Part shown: positions 37,115 through 46,318 of the stretch, piece after piece
Numbering within the stretch: the first letter of the stretch is position 1
How the letters are laid out: each line of letters opens with the position of its first letter
Source of the DNA: Curvivirga sp965219885
GTDB taxonomy: Bacteria > Pseudomonadota > Alphaproteobacteria > UBA8366 > Aestuariispiraceae
Direction of reading: 5' to 3'
DNA: 64,000 nucleotides
Assembly (NCBI RefSeq): GCF_965219885.1
Contig: NZ_CBDCOT010000009.1
Span: 62,001 to 126,000, forward strand
The notes under the pieces: model-generated
Databases searched by the model: none
Seen by the model: only the letters and a program-made list of their open reading frames with translations
What the model was told of the DNA's origin: nothing
Program-made: the position numbers and the translations under genes

Positions 37115-38104
37115 TTATGCAGCTGCCTGCGACGTTAATTGCAAGAAGATATCTTCCAAATCTGTTTCTTCGGTGGAAACATCAACGATGGATAGGTTTG
37201 CGCCTGTTGTCGCCGTAATAATATCACCAGCTGTTACCTCAGATGGCTTATAGCTGATGGTAATATAAGTCAGACCATCGCTTTCTTTTTTCAGGCTTGG
37301 TTTAAATTTCGCCAAAGCTTCTGGTGCTTCTGATAAATCTTCACGTACAGACAGTTTTAATGTTTTCGCATCCAAACGACCTAAAAGCTTTTTCTTATCA
37401 TCATGGGCAACCACAGTGCCGTGATTGATGATGGCAATTTCATCACAAAGTTCTTCGGCTTCTTCCAGATAATGGGTGGTCAAAAGGATCGTGGTGCCAC
37501 GCTTGTTAAGTTCCACCACATTTTCCCAAAGCTGTTGACGCAATTCAATATCCACACCTGCGGTTGGCTCATCTAAAACCAGAATAGGTGGATTATGTAC
37601 CATCGCCTTACCAATCAACATACGGCGCCGCATACCGCCAGAAAGTGTACGGGCATAGGCATCGCGTTTATCCCAAAGGCCAACGGATTTCAAAATCTCT
37701 TCGGTGCGGCGATCTTTTTTACGCACCCCATACATGCCCGCATGAATATTCATTAATTCTTCTGGTGTGAAGAAAGGATCGATATTTAACTCTTGCGGCA
37801 CAATACCAATAGATGCTTTTGCGTTACGGGGATGTTCATCAATATCCGTGCCCCAAATCTCAACACTGCCCGTTGTTTTTAAAACCAGACCCGCCATGAT
37901 ATTAATCATGGTGGACTTGCCCGCACCATTTGGGCCAAGCAATCCAAATAGGCTCCCTCTTGGGATTGCCAAATCAACATTATCCAGCGCCAGTTTACCC
38001 GGTGCTTTACCTTGTGGCTTATATTTTTTGGTCAGACCTTTAATGTTGATCGCATATTCCGGTGTCGGAACTGCAGCACCTTTTGAAATGGCTGAACTGC
38101 CCAT
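37115..38104 (-). CDS. ABC transporter ATP-binding protein (ABC-2 exporter type)
   Basis: A 329-aa cytosolic ATPase subunit. Walker A GPNGAGKST, Q-loop region GIVPQELNIDPFFT, signature LSGGMRRRM, Walker B ILVLDEPTAGVD and the H-loop TTHYLEEAEEL are intact. The C-terminal extension of about 80 residues is typical of drug- or polysaccharide-exporter ATPases with an ABC-2 permease. No permease gene lies on either side, so the partner must be elsewhere. AAGGAA eight bases upstream supports ATG 38104. Confidence 0.92.
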   Translation of the reverse strand: MGSSAISKGAAVPTPEYAINIKGLTKKYKPQGKAPGKLALDNVDLAIPRGSLFGLLGPNGAGKSTMINIMAGLVLKTTGSVEIWGTDIDEHPRNAKASIGIVPQELNIDPFFTPEELMNIHAGMYGVRKKDRRTEEILKSVGLWDKRDAYARTLSGGMRRRMLIGKAMVHNPPILVLDEPTAGVDIELRQQLWENVVELNKRGTTILLTTHYLEEAEELCDEIAIINHGTVVAHDDKKKLLGRLDAKTLKLSVREDLSEAPEALAKFKPSLKKESDGLTYITISYKPSEVTAGDIITATTGANLSIVDVSTEETDLEDIFLQLTSQAAA

Positions 38105-38334
38105 TGAATTATTTCCTTAACTATACGTATTTCAAACCCGCATTGCCCCCCTATCATTTCCATCCATTATTCAGACATTAGACAAAATTTGGGCTGACAT
38201 TATTGATTTATGGAGTTATGTATATTTTTACAAGCTGTCTTGCGAAGAAAAGCTCTCTAAAGACTTATTCTTATCAAGAAACAGATCAGGATTAAACCAT
38301 AGTTTAAAGAACTAATAAACGGGGAGTTTCCTCC

Positions 38335-38535
38335 ATGCAGGCACCAGATATTAACCAACCGGAAACAGTTGAAGTTGAAAGTTTAAAAGTTTCCTGTGAC
38401 GGTGGTGGGGGCGCATTGGGCCATCCAAAAGTTTATCTAACCATTACACAAGATAAAGAGAACTTTGTTGACTGCCCTTATTGCGACAAACGTTTTGTGC
38501 TGAAAGAAGGCGCAAAAGTTGGTGGTCACCACTAA
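38335..38535 (+). CDS. Zinc-finger protein, NDUFS6-like (zf-CHCC)
   Basis: A 66-aa protein with the C-x-H-x-C-x2-C arrangement: the VSCDGGGG cysteine, GHPKVYL histidine and VDCPYCDKRFVL cysteines. This is the bacterial form of the complex I subunit NDUFS6 zinc domain, found in alphaproteobacteria. GGGGAG seven bases upstream supports ATG 38335. It stands alone between the ABC ATPase (divergent) and polA, with its own terminator. Confidence 0.88.
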   Translation: MQAPDINQPETVEVESLKVSCDGGGGALGHPKVYLTITQDKENFVDCPYCDKRFVLKEGAKVGGHH

Positions 38536-38581
38536 GTTTTATCTAGGCTAAGTATAGCTTCTCAGATAAATTAAGTTTCAA

Positions 38582-38611
38582 TTTCGGGGTGGGTTTAACT
38601 CACCCCGAATC
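38582..38611 (+). terminator. Terminator after the zinc-finger gene
   Basis: Stem TTCGGGGTG-GTT / AAC-CACCCCGAA (13 bp with one non-Watson-Crick pair), 46 bp after the stop and 70 bp before polA. The T-run is weak. Confidence 0.6.
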
Positions 38612-38680
38612 TGTTTAGACTATCTCCAAATTTAACGATAAATCTGCTGTATCTATTTCAGCCAGCATAAGGGAAATTCA

Positions 38681-41455
38681 ATGTCCGATACCAATGCCGA
38701 TAGCAACAAACCAAGACATGTCTATCTGATTGATGGATCGGGCTATATTTTCCGTGCTTATTTTGGATTGCCGCCAATGAGTAAAGCGGATGGCACACCA
38801 ACTAATGCCGTATTTGGTTTTTCCACCATGATCCATAAATTGGTGGAAGATACTGATGCAGATTATGTCGGAGTTATGTTTGATCGCGCGCGCGCAGGTT
38901 TCCGCTCAGAAATTTATCCTGACTATAAAGCACATCGCCCGGAAGCACCGGATGACCTAAAACCGCAATTTTCTCTAATTCGTGAAGCCGCCGAAGCCTT
39001 TAATCTGCCCGCTGTTGATATGGAAGGTTTTGAGGCAGACGATCTGATCGCAACCTATGCCCGCCAAGCACGCGATCTTGGGGCAGAAGTCACCATTGTC
39101 TCATCAGATAAAGATTTGATGCAATTGGTGGGTGATGGAATTTCCATGTGGGATCCAATGAAAAACATCAAGATCGGCCCAGAACAAGTGGTTGAGAAAT
39201 TTGGCGTTGGACCAGATCGCGTAGTAGATGTACAAGCATTGGCCGGAGATAGTGCCGATAACGTACCGGGTGTTGCAGGTATTGGCATCAAAACAGCCGC
39301 ACAATTGATTGATGAATATGGTGATCTGGAAAGCCTGCTGGATCGTGCTGAGGAAATCAAACAGCCAAAGCGCCGTGAAAAATTGATGGAACAGGCCGAT
39401 CTTGCGCGTATCTCCAAGGAGTTGGTGACATTAAAGCAAGATGTGGATGTAGAAGTTCCCCTATCTGACCTGAAACGCCGTCCATTAGATGAAAACAAGC
39501 TTCTTGATTTCTTACGTGAAATGGAATTCAAACGTTTAATTTCCAAATTTGAAAGCCATGACCATGGTAAATTCAATGAAGTAAAAAAAGCAGAAATCAA
39601 AGCAGAATACAGCTTGGTTCAAGATGAAGAAACGCTCCAAAAATGGATTGATGAAGCCTATTCCGTTGGACATGTGGCGGTTGATACAGAAACCACAAGT
39701 GTGAATCAAAATGTCGCTGAGTTGGTTGGTATTTCCCTTTGTTCTGTTGCAGGTAAAGCTTGCTATATCCCCGTAGATCATAAGGCGAAAGTTGTTCAGG
39801 GTGATTTACTTGGTGGTGGCTCGGAAGAAGAAGCCCCCAAACAAATCAATAAAGCCCGTGCGCTTGAGATATTAAAACCACTTCTGGAAGATGTTGGTGT
39901 TCTTAAAATTGGTCAGAATATCAAATATGATATGACCATTTTTGCCCGTAATGGGGTGAATGTCTCCCCTGTTGATGACACAATGTTGTTAAGTTTTGTG
40001 CTTGAAGGTGGAATACATGGTCATGGTATGGATGAATTGGCCGAACTTCACCTAGGTGTAAAACCTATTAAATTTGAAGAAGTCGCAGGTAAAGGCAAAC
40101 AACAAGTTACCTTTGATTATGTGGAATTAGATAAAGCACGCGACTATGCCGCAGAAGATGCAGATGTAACCTTACGCTTATGGGAAATACTTAAACCGCA
40201 ATTGTTACAGGAAAAGCTGACAACGCTTTACGAGACAATCGAACGCCCCTTAACCAAAATTCTTTCGGATATGGAACAAGAAGGCGTGTTGGTTGATCCA
40301 GCTCACCTCACTCAACTTTCCGCTGATTTTGCAGACCGTATTGCAGAGCTTGAAAAAGAAATTCATGAATTAGCAGGAGAAGAATTTAATATTGGTTCCC
40401 CTAAACAAATGGGTGAAATCCTGTTTGAAAAATTGGAACTTTCCGGTGGGAAGAAAACCAAAACCGGTAGCTATTCTACAAGCGCCGACGTCTTGGAGAG
40501 CTTGGCACATGAACATGCAATCGTTGCTAAAATCCTAGAATGGCGTGGATTAAGTAAACTGCGTTCTACCTATACCGAAGCTTTATTACGTGAGATTAAC
40601 CCAGCCAGCAAACGTGTTCATACATCCTATATGATGACTGGGGCGCAAACTGGTCGCTTAAGCTCCACTGATCCAAATTTACAAAATATTCCAGTACGCA
40701 CCGAAGAAGGCCGTAAAATCCGCGAAGCCTTTATTGCAAAACCAGGTCATAAATTGCTCGCACTTGATTATAGCCAAATTGAACTTCGTTTGATTGCAGA
40801 AATTGCAGGCCTTGAAACCATGCAAGCAGCTTTCCGTGATGGTATCGATATTCATGCCATGACAGCATCAGAGGTCTTTGGCGTCCCTGTCGAAGGCATG
40901 GATCCAATGATGCGCCGAAACGCCAAAGCTATTAACTTTGGTATTATCTATGGTGTGTCCGCCTTTGGTCTTGCGAACCAACTGGATGTTAGTCGTACGG
41001 AAGCCAAACAATTTATTGATAGCTATTTTGAACGTTTCCCGGGTATCCGCAAATTTATGGATAAAACCATCGAAGATTGCCGTGCGAATGGCTATGTAGA
41101 AACTATTTTTGGTCGTCGTATCCATATCAACAGTATCAATGATAAAAACCCGATGCGCCGTAATCATGGTGAGCGTCAGGCAATTAATGCCCCTATTCAG
41201 GGATCTGCAGCTGATGTCATTAAACGTGCCATGATCCGCATCCCGGGTATTTTGAAATCAAACGGGCATGATGATGTGAAGATGCTGTTGCAAGTGCATG
41301 ATGAATTGATCTTTGAATGCCCGGAAGCAAAAGCAGAAGAGGTTGCAACACTCCTTAAATCCACGATGGAAAAGGCAGCAGAACCGGCATTGAGCTTAAG
41401 TTTACCGCTTGTCGTAGATGCAGGTATCGCCGATAACTGGCGGGAGGCACATTAA
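38681..41455 (+). CDS. polA: DNA polymerase I
   Basis: Repair and Okazaki-fragment polymerase, 924 aa, full length. The 5'-nuclease domain covers about 1-290 (FDRARAGFRSEIYPDYKAHR, SSDKDLMQLV, GVAGIGIKTA). A 3'-5' exonuclease domain covers about 315-510, with the catalytic DTET present, so proofreading looks active. The polymerase domain follows with motif A DYSQIELRL, motif B RRNAKAINFGIIYG and motif C LLQVHDELIFE. A GGGA-type site precedes ATG 38681. The next gene begins two bases after the stop and may share its transcript. Confidence 0.97.
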   Translation: MSDTNADSNKPRHVYLIDGSGYIFRAYFGLPPMSKADGTPTNAVFGFSTMIHKLVEDTDADYVGVMFDRARAGFRSEIYPDYKAHRPEAPDDLKPQFSLIREAAEAFNLPAVDMEGFEADDLIATYARQARDLGAEVTIVSSDKDLMQLVGDGISMWDPMKNIKIGPEQVVEKFGVGPDRVVDVQALAGDSADNVPGVAGIGIKTAAQLIDEYGDLESLLDRAEEIKQPKRREKLMEQADLARISKELVTLKQDVDVEVPLSDLKRRPLDENKLLDFLREMEFKRLISKFESHDHGKFNEVKKAEIKAEYSLVQDEETLQKWIDEAYSVGHVAVDTETTSVNQNVAELVGISLCSVAGKACYIPVDHKAKVVQGDLLGGGSEEEAPKQINKARALEILKPLLEDVGVLKIGQNIKYDMTIFARNGVNVSPVDDTMLLSFVLEGGIHGHGMDELAELHLGVKPIKFEEVAGKGKQQVTFDYVELDKARDYAAEDADVTLRLWEILKPQLLQEKLTTLYETIERPLTKILSDMEQEGVLVDPAHLTQLSADFADRIAELEKEIHELAGEEFNIGSPKQMGEILFEKLELSGGKKTKTGSYSTSADVLESLAHEHAIVAKILEWRGLSKLRSTYTEALLREINPASKRVHTSYMMTGAQTGRLSSTDPNLQNIPVRTEEGRKIREAFIAKPGHKLLALDYSQIELRLIAEIAGLETMQAAFRDGIDIHAMTASEVFGVPVEGMDPMMRRNAKAINFGIIYGVSAFGLANQLDVSRTEAKQFIDSYFERFPGIRKFMDKTIEDCRANGYVETIFGRRIHINSINDKNPMRRNHGERQAINAPIQGSAADVIKRAMIRIPGILKSNGHDDVKMLLQVHDELIFECPEAKAEEVATLLKSTMEKAAEPALSLSLPLVVDAGIADNWREAH

Positions 41456-41456
41456 A

Positions 41457-42095
41457 ATGAGTTTTCAAAAAGCTGTTATTGATCTTTATTCAAATGCGCG
41501 TCCCCAACATCAGGAGCTGGATATACACTTTGCCAATTATCTTGAAGGTTTAAAATCCGAAGGACAATTGGTTGAAAGTTACAAACCGCAATCCCATGAT
41601 CTTCAAACCATGTTTGGGGAATTCTTACATAAAGAGACATTACCTCAACATAGCGCTTTGAAAGTGGCTTTATTGGAACTTGAAAATAAAATCAGATGGT
41701 ATGATTTCGGTGACCTAGATAAACGTTTTCCAGATTACAGTAGGCATATTACCTTTGCCCAGATATTAGGCCCTGTTGGAGGTTTTGGTGATGCGATGTA
41801 TGAGCATCCAAGCATCAATGCCGGGATATTCATTCAAGCACCCGGTTATTATTATGCACCACACTTCCACGATAGTGTAGAGTTATATCATGTCTTACAT
41901 GGTACTGCTTATTGGAAACGTGGAGATGAAGATTGGATGCCGCATAAGCCGGGTGAGTTCATTTTACATGACCGTGAACAAGTGCATGCAATGCGAACAG
42001 GAGATGATCCAATCATTGCGCTTTGGGCGTGGTATGGTGGACCAAATGCACCTGTTCTCTTCACGGAAACCGATTTTCACGGGAACCCGCAATAG
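41457..42095 (+). CDS. DMSP-lyase-like cupin (DddL/DddQ/DddW type)
   Basis: A 212-aa cytosolic cupin close to the dimethylsulfoniopropionate lyases, which cleave DMSP to dimethyl sulfide and acrylate. The metal site HFHDSVELY has His136, His138 and Glu142, with Tyr144 at the place of the catalytic Tyr of DddQ. A third histidine lies in EQVHAMRTG (177). The ending IIALWAWYGG also fits. The N-terminal 100 residues are helical, as in DddL and DddQ. GGGAGG sits within the polA end, nine bases before ATG 41457. Key residues are intact, but the substrate is by similarity only. No acrylate genes are nearby. Confidence 0.72.
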   Translation: MSFQKAVIDLYSNARPQHQELDIHFANYLEGLKSEGQLVESYKPQSHDLQTMFGEFLHKETLPQHSALKVALLELENKIRWYDFGDLDKRFPDYSRHITFAQILGPVGGFGDAMYEHPSINAGIFIQAPGYYYAPHFHDSVELYHVLHGTAYWKRGDEDWMPHKPGEFILHDREQVHAMRTGDDPIIALWAWYGGPNAPVLFTETDFHGNPQ

Positions 42096-42104
42096 TTTCT
42101 ACCT

Positions 42105-43031
42105 CTATATCTTTTCACATTCTGGAGAGATACGCGGCCCATGCAACCAACTGGTCCATGCACGCCGCGGATGGATAAGAAATCTATAGCCTCTTATATC
42201 GGTAAGTGACTTGATCTGTATGTCCGCCCCCTCCTTATATTGATCAGTGGCAATATTAAAATCACGGCTGTCTATTTGACTGCCTTTCTGCAATGCGTCG
42301 GATGCTTGGTTATCAAAAATGATCATCTCAATTGAAGTTGTTTCAGCATATCCAAACTGACTATACCCAAATTTGCCTGCAATCATTGGGATATTTCTCA
42401 CAACACATTCATCCCCATTGTTATCTGTGGTGATGTATACGCCTTCTGCCTTTAACCCATGTAGTTTATTCAACGCACCGACTGATGGTTTGGGAAAATA
42501 AAGAATACCCTTCGCGTTGGCTGGGATTTCTATGGCCTTTAATTTAAAGTTCATATTTTTTGTTACAGCTAGTGCTGAATGATCCTCAAATCCTTTTAAC
42601 AAATTATATGAGGAGTAAGGTGAAGGCAGGTTCATTGCATAGATCAGTGGGGTCAACCCAATAAGACAAAAAATGGCGAAAGTCGCCATAATACCAATAG
42701 GAAGCTGTCCTGATTTTTGATTTTTTTCCGCTGTTCGTTGGCACAAAAAATAAGCTAGCACTATAATACCTGCCGGAATCAGGATTATCATCATCCACCA
42801 ACTTGAACGCCCGGTATCGCGTAAGCGTCTCACTGTCATGGATATGGATGGAAGTAAACTCGTAACACCATATCCAACTTCTAGCCATGTAAAGCCGACG
42901 ACATTAATCTCCAACAAAATTAAGACAAATGATACGACAGCATTCACGAGAAAAAATCGCCAATAAAGAACACGAGATACGCGTCCGTCAAATTGCAAAC
43001 AAGTTTTCCACGCATAAATAAATTCCTGCAT
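42105..43031 (-). CDS. DUF805 membrane protein with C-terminal extension
   Basis: A 308-aa inner-membrane protein. The first 130 residues form a DUF805 domain with four hydrophobic helices (opening FIYAWKTCLQFDGRVSRVLYW, then SISMTVRRLRDTGRSSWW). The remaining 170 residues form an extra-cytoplasmic region with no recognised domain. AGGAG lies eight bases before ATG 43031. It is divergent from a membrane-bound AraC-type regulator, which may control it. Function of DUF805 is unknown. Confidence 0.82.
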   Translation of the reverse strand: MQEFIYAWKTCLQFDGRVSRVLYWRFFLVNAVVSFVLILLEINVVGFTWLEVGYGVTSLLPSISMTVRRLRDTGRSSWWMMIILIPAGIIVLAYFLCQRTAEKNQKSGQLPIGIMATFAIFCLIGLTPLIYAMNLPSPYSSYNLLKGFEDHSALAVTKNMNFKLKAIEIPANAKGILYFPKPSVGALNKLHGLKAEGVYITTDNNGDECVVRNIPMIAGKFGYSQFGYAETTSIEMIIFDNQASDALQKGSQIDSRDFNIATDQYKEGADIQIKSLTDIRGYRFLIHPRRAWTSWLHGPRISPECEKI

Positions 43032-43177
43032 TTTCTTACTCCTATCTCAGAATTTCCCCAAGATTAGAAGGAGTTGCAGAAATTAGCGTCCTAGATCACG
43101 ATTTAGGACGTCCAACATATTGATTTAGGACGAGAAGCGGATAAGATCGATCCGACTTTATAATATTGGAATTTATT

Positions 43178-44206
43178 ATGTTGGCCATACCTGTGCCATT
43201 CGTGGCTTCTATTTTATACATAATGTTAGCAGTTATTGTCTTAATTCTAAGACCAGATCAAAAACGTATGGCTATCGGATTTTTATGCCTATGTGCAATG
43301 ATGACAACAATTGTGGGTATAAGATGGAGTTTTGACAGTTATATTCTTCAGTTTATTCAACCAGTGCTTGCTGCAAGTATACCGATTTCGGCATGGCACT
43401 ATTTCTCGCAAGCAGAGAAAGACAGAGCATTCTCTAAACTACATTTCGTACCATTAGCAATTATTGCTTTTGCTTCAGCTACAAGCCTCTATTGGTTACC
43501 GCCCTTTGATTTTGCTTTATCGCTTCTATATTTAAGCTACGGAAGCGCTCTAATCTATTCGTCATTACAAACAAAACAAATTCCTGAAAATATACGCCTA
43601 TCAGAATTGAACTGGGCTAGAAACTCAAAAAGAATAGCAGGATTCATGCTTATTTTCTCTGCAGGAATCGATCTAGCAATTGCGATAGACTTCTCAATAA
43701 ACAATGGTAAATCAGTTCCATATATTCTTTCAGTCGGACATATTATCCTTCTTCCATGCCTCGCCTTAAGTGTGATCTTAATTTGTCATGCAACACAAAA
43801 ATCACGCGAAAACAGTCAAACTATGGAAATCGCATCCGATAAGGCGGAAATTTCAGATAAAGAAATACATGAGGTGATTTCGAAATTTACCCACCTAATG
43901 AAGGACAAAAAAGTGTATCTTGACCCCGATCTGACTTTGGGGCGTTTATCCAGAAAACTTGGTATCCCCACACGTGATTTGTCAAATGCGATTAATCAAT
44001 TTTACGGACAAAATATTTCCAAAGTCGTGAATGAGTATCGTATCAAAGATGCAATGACACTTCTGCGATCGGCCGATCAATCTGTGACTTCAATTTTTCT
44101 GCAAGTTGGTTTTAATACCAAGTCAAATTTTAACAGGGAATTTCAAAGAATTACTGGATCTAGTCCAAGCGATTACAGACAAAATCAAACAAGCCCTGCA
44201 AGTTGA
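43178..44206 (+). CDS. AraC-family regulator with N-terminal 7TM sensor
   Basis: A 342-aa membrane protein. The N-terminal 215 residues contain about seven hydrophobic helices without a periplasmic domain. The C-terminal 100 residues are an AraC helix-turn-helix pair (LTLGRLSRKLGIPTRDLSNAIN and SVTSIFLQVGFNTKSNFNREF, ending ITGSSPSDYRQ). The signal is probably sensed in the membrane. The start is ATG 43178 or the in-frame TTG 43166. It is divergent from the DUF805 gene, 146 bp away, and overlaps the next gene's 3' end by 22 bp. Confidence 0.85.
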   Translation: MLAIPVPFVASILYIMLAVIVLILRPDQKRMAIGFLCLCAMMTTIVGIRWSFDSYILQFIQPVLAASIPISAWHYFSQAEKDRAFSKLHFVPLAIIAFASATSLYWLPPFDFALSLLYLSYGSALIYSSLQTKQIPENIRLSELNWARNSKRIAGFMLIFSAGIDLAIAIDFSINNGKSVPYILSVGHIILLPCLALSVILICHATQKSRENSQTMEIASDKAEISDKEIHEVISKFTHLMKDKKVYLDPDLTLGRLSRKLGIPTRDLSNAINQFYGQNISKVVNEYRIKDAMTLLRSADQSVTSIFLQVGFNTKSNFNREFQRITGSSPSDYRQNQTSPAS

Positions 44207-44943
44207 GGGGCATTATCATAACTAAAGTCGAGTGCAAATGCTTCGTCGATACCATTCCCAACTTCGTTGAAACAGACTTCTGGCCAATAGCGCATAGCAG
44301 CTAGATTCGGCGCAATGCGAATTTGGGTTATACTTTTTGTATGTGCATTCCCACGACGCATCAGAATTGATCGTCCAGGATCATTTGCATCTTGAGAGAG
44401 ATGTAAGGAGGACATTACGACTGCGGGCATATGAGGGTAGCCAAGATATTCGTCCTGATAGGCTTTAAATAATTCAGAACGATATTCAATAATTTCAGCT
44501 AAACGCTCACCAGATGATGTCAAAAAGAAGCCTTCATTTAAAGAAATCTGCTTTGAGAACGTCTCTTCCCCGCTCCAAGTAAAATGATAAACTTGGCTCT
44601 CTTTATAAACCACAAGATCAAATGGGTTAAAGTCCCTATGACTTAGTGACCCACAATAACTTGCGACTTCTTCCAAAGTATTTTTCTTTAAGATTTCTGG
44701 GATCAATATCCCCCGGGACTTTGCAACATCAGCGCGATGCTGACCTTGATAATGGTTAAGTAATCCAGCAGCCATCCCATCTTCATTCATACCAACCCAA
44801 GTCCCATTTGAGACAGGGTCCACCGGATAGCATAAACCGTGTCCTACTTGTAATCGATTAGCTTCATCACGAAAGCGGCCTTCGTCACGATTCATTGTTA
44901 ACACAGCCCCATTCAGGGTTGGGAAGATGGTCAAAGTACACAT
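44185..44943 (-). CDS. NRDE (TANGO2-like) family protein
   Basis: A 252-aa protein with Cys2 at the N-terminus (MCTLTIFP), followed by the family's NRDE motif (TMNRDEGRF) near residue 18. That N-terminal Cys fits the Ntn-hydrolase-like fold proposed for the group. Human TANGO2 belongs here and is linked to heme or lipid handling, but the biochemical role in bacteria is unsettled. It starts one base after the stop of the DinB-like gene, so the two are co-translated. Its end overlaps the AraC gene by 22 bp. Confidence 0.85.
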   Translation of the reverse strand: MCTLTIFPTLNGAVLTMNRDEGRFRDEANRLQVGHGLCYPVDPVSNGTWVGMNEDGMAAGLLNHYQGQHRADVAKSRGILIPEILKKNTLEEVASYCGSLSHRDFNPFDLVVYKESQVYHFTWSGEETFSKQISLNEGFFLTSSGERLAEIIEYRSELFKAYQDEYLGYPHMPAVVMSSLHLSQDANDPGRSILMRRGNAHTKSITQIRIAPNLAAMRYWPEVCFNEVGNGIDEAFALDFSYDNAPQLAGLV

Positions 44944-44944
44944 A

Positions 44945-45445
44945 TTAACTAGCAGCTCTTAAGAATGTTGCTGTTGCCGGCGCAAGGCCAATTGAGGCTG
45001 GCAACGTAACATTCCGGGTCTTAGCAAGCAAACTAATGTATGCGGTATGATGAATTGTATGATTGATAAGATATAGTACTTCGCGAGATACATTCGATTT
45101 AAAACTGCTGGTTTGGCAAGCTGAAACATCAATTTCCGAAATCACTTCAAGATCTTGCTCTCTAAAGGAAACTTGTTGGATATTGATGTAAAGCGCCTCT
45201 AGCATCTCACGGGCTGACACAACATTTTCTTCACAACTATGGCCACGACGACGGAGGTTATAATCAAGAACGCCACTCTCAACAGCAGGTATAAATGCTT
45301 GAAGATGGTCTGCAATATGGCGAATATGTCTCCCAATTCCGACTTCTACATATACTTCTTGTTGATGATCCTGCTCTAACCCCTCCACAATTGAAATAAT
45401 ATCCAGAACTTGATCCAGACATTTCAATAATGCGTCTTTTAGCAT
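44945..45445 (-). CDS. DinB-like metal-binding four-helix protein
   Basis: A 166-aa all-helical protein of the DinB/YfiT type. Histidines in GRHIRHIADHLQ (40, 43, 47) and INHTIHHTAYIS (about 130-136) form the usual metal site. GGAG lies eight bases before ATG 45445. It is tightly coupled to the NRDE gene (one-base gap), suggesting a shared process. Members of this superfamily range from thiol S-transferases to unknown enzymes, and the function is not readable here. Confidence 0.75.
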   Translation of the reverse strand: MLKDALLKCLDQVLDIISIVEGLEQDHQQEVYVEVGIGRHIRHIADHLQAFIPAVESGVLDYNLRRRGHSCEENVVSAREMLEALYINIQQVSFREQDLEVISEIDVSACQTSSFKSNVSREVLYLINHTIHHTAYISLLAKTRNVTLPASIGLAPATATFLRAAS

Positions 45446-45549
45446 AGATGTGTCTCCGCCTAAAATTAATATTTATTTAGGAAGAGTATAGAGATACTTC
45501 GCCCTAAAAAGGCATAAACTCTGTCTCAACTTATTGTGAGGAAAGTACT

Positions 45550-45933
45550 TTAATTACTTGCAGACCATTTTGAATGCGCTGGCAGTTTTTCTGTATCAGA
45601 AGGAACAGGGAGAACAGCCTCATTGATTTCAGTCTCTAACTGTTTTTCAGTTTTTAATTCAGATCGTAAAGATTGGACTTCTTTATCTAAAGCGTTGGCT
45701 TTTTTACGGGTATCACGTGCTTCTTTACGTTTATTCTGCCCAGCCATCCAACTTGCGAAACCACCAGCTAGAAAACCAATTAACATCATAATAAAGCCGA
45801 ATAACACCAATGGCATTTCAACGGAAAAAGGAAATGGCCAAAGCGTAAGTTCAGTCGCTCCGCGATTCGAAACCGCGAAGGATATTGCGATCAAAACCAA
45901 TGGAAACAATAGAATCCAATTGATGATACGCAT
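45550..45933 (-). CDS. lapA: LapA (DUF1049) domain membrane protein
   Basis: A 127-aa inner-membrane protein. It has two hydrophobic helices (4-21, 40-64), a tryptophan-containing short periplasmic loop (LTLWPFPFSVEMP), then a cytosolic coiled coil (68-105). This is the lapA layout; in E. coli LapA works with LapB in lipopolysaccharide assembly control. AAGGA precedes ATG 45933. It follows ihfB by 97 bp on the same strand. No lapB is present here. Confidence 0.85.
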   Translation of the reverse strand: MRIINWILLFPLVLIAISFAVSNRGATELTLWPFPFSVEMPLVLFGFIMMLIGFLAGGFASWMAGQNKRKEARDTRKKANALDKEVQSLRSELKTEKQLETEINEAVLPVPSDTEKLPAHSKWSASN

Positions 45934-45971
45934 ATACAGACATCCTTATGAGATATAATGAAAAACTAGGA

Positions 45972-45998
45972 AAGCTTCTTCCCCGACGAAAGAAGCTT
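45972..45998 (-). terminator. Possible terminator or attenuator after ihfB
   Basis: Inverted repeat AAGCTTCTT-N9-AAGAAGCTT, followed on the minus strand by TTCCTAGTTTTTC. It lies 33 bp after the ihfB stop and 38 bp before the lapA start. The stem is A+T-rich, so it may be only partly effective. Confidence 0.4.
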
Positions 45999-46030
45999 AT
46001 CACAGGACATAGAAGAGGAAAATCTTTAAG

Positions 46031-46318
46031 TTATTCGTCATCGCCATTTAGGCGTTCACGCAAAAGTTTACCTGTCTTAAAGAATGGAACCGCCTTTGCA
46101 TCAACACTTACAGATTCACCTGTACGCGGATTACGACCAACACGCGCTTCACGATGTTTTACGGAAAAGGCACCAAATCCGCGTAACTCAACACGGTCGC
46201 CCTGACATAAGGCATCGGTAATTTCATCAAAGATGGTGGTGACAATGCGCTCAACATCGCGATGATACAAATGCGGATTTTGTTGAGCAATACGAGCGAT
46301 CAGTTCTGAACGTGTCAT
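46031..46318 (-). CDS. ihfB: Integration host factor subunit beta
   Basis: DNA-bending nucleoid protein that pairs with IhfA. The 95-aa protein has the full HU/IHF fold with RGFGAFSVKHREARVGRNPRTGESV, where the RNPRTG arm inserts proline into the minor groove. MTRSELIARIA is the typical IHF-beta opening. In many proteobacteria ihfB follows rpsA directly; here the cobalamin operon lies between them. Confidence 0.96.
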   Translation of the reverse strand: MTRSELIARIAQQNPHLYHRDVERIVTTIFDEITDALCQGDRVELRGFGAFSVKHREARVGRNPRTGESVSVDAKAVPFFKTGKLLRERLNGDDE

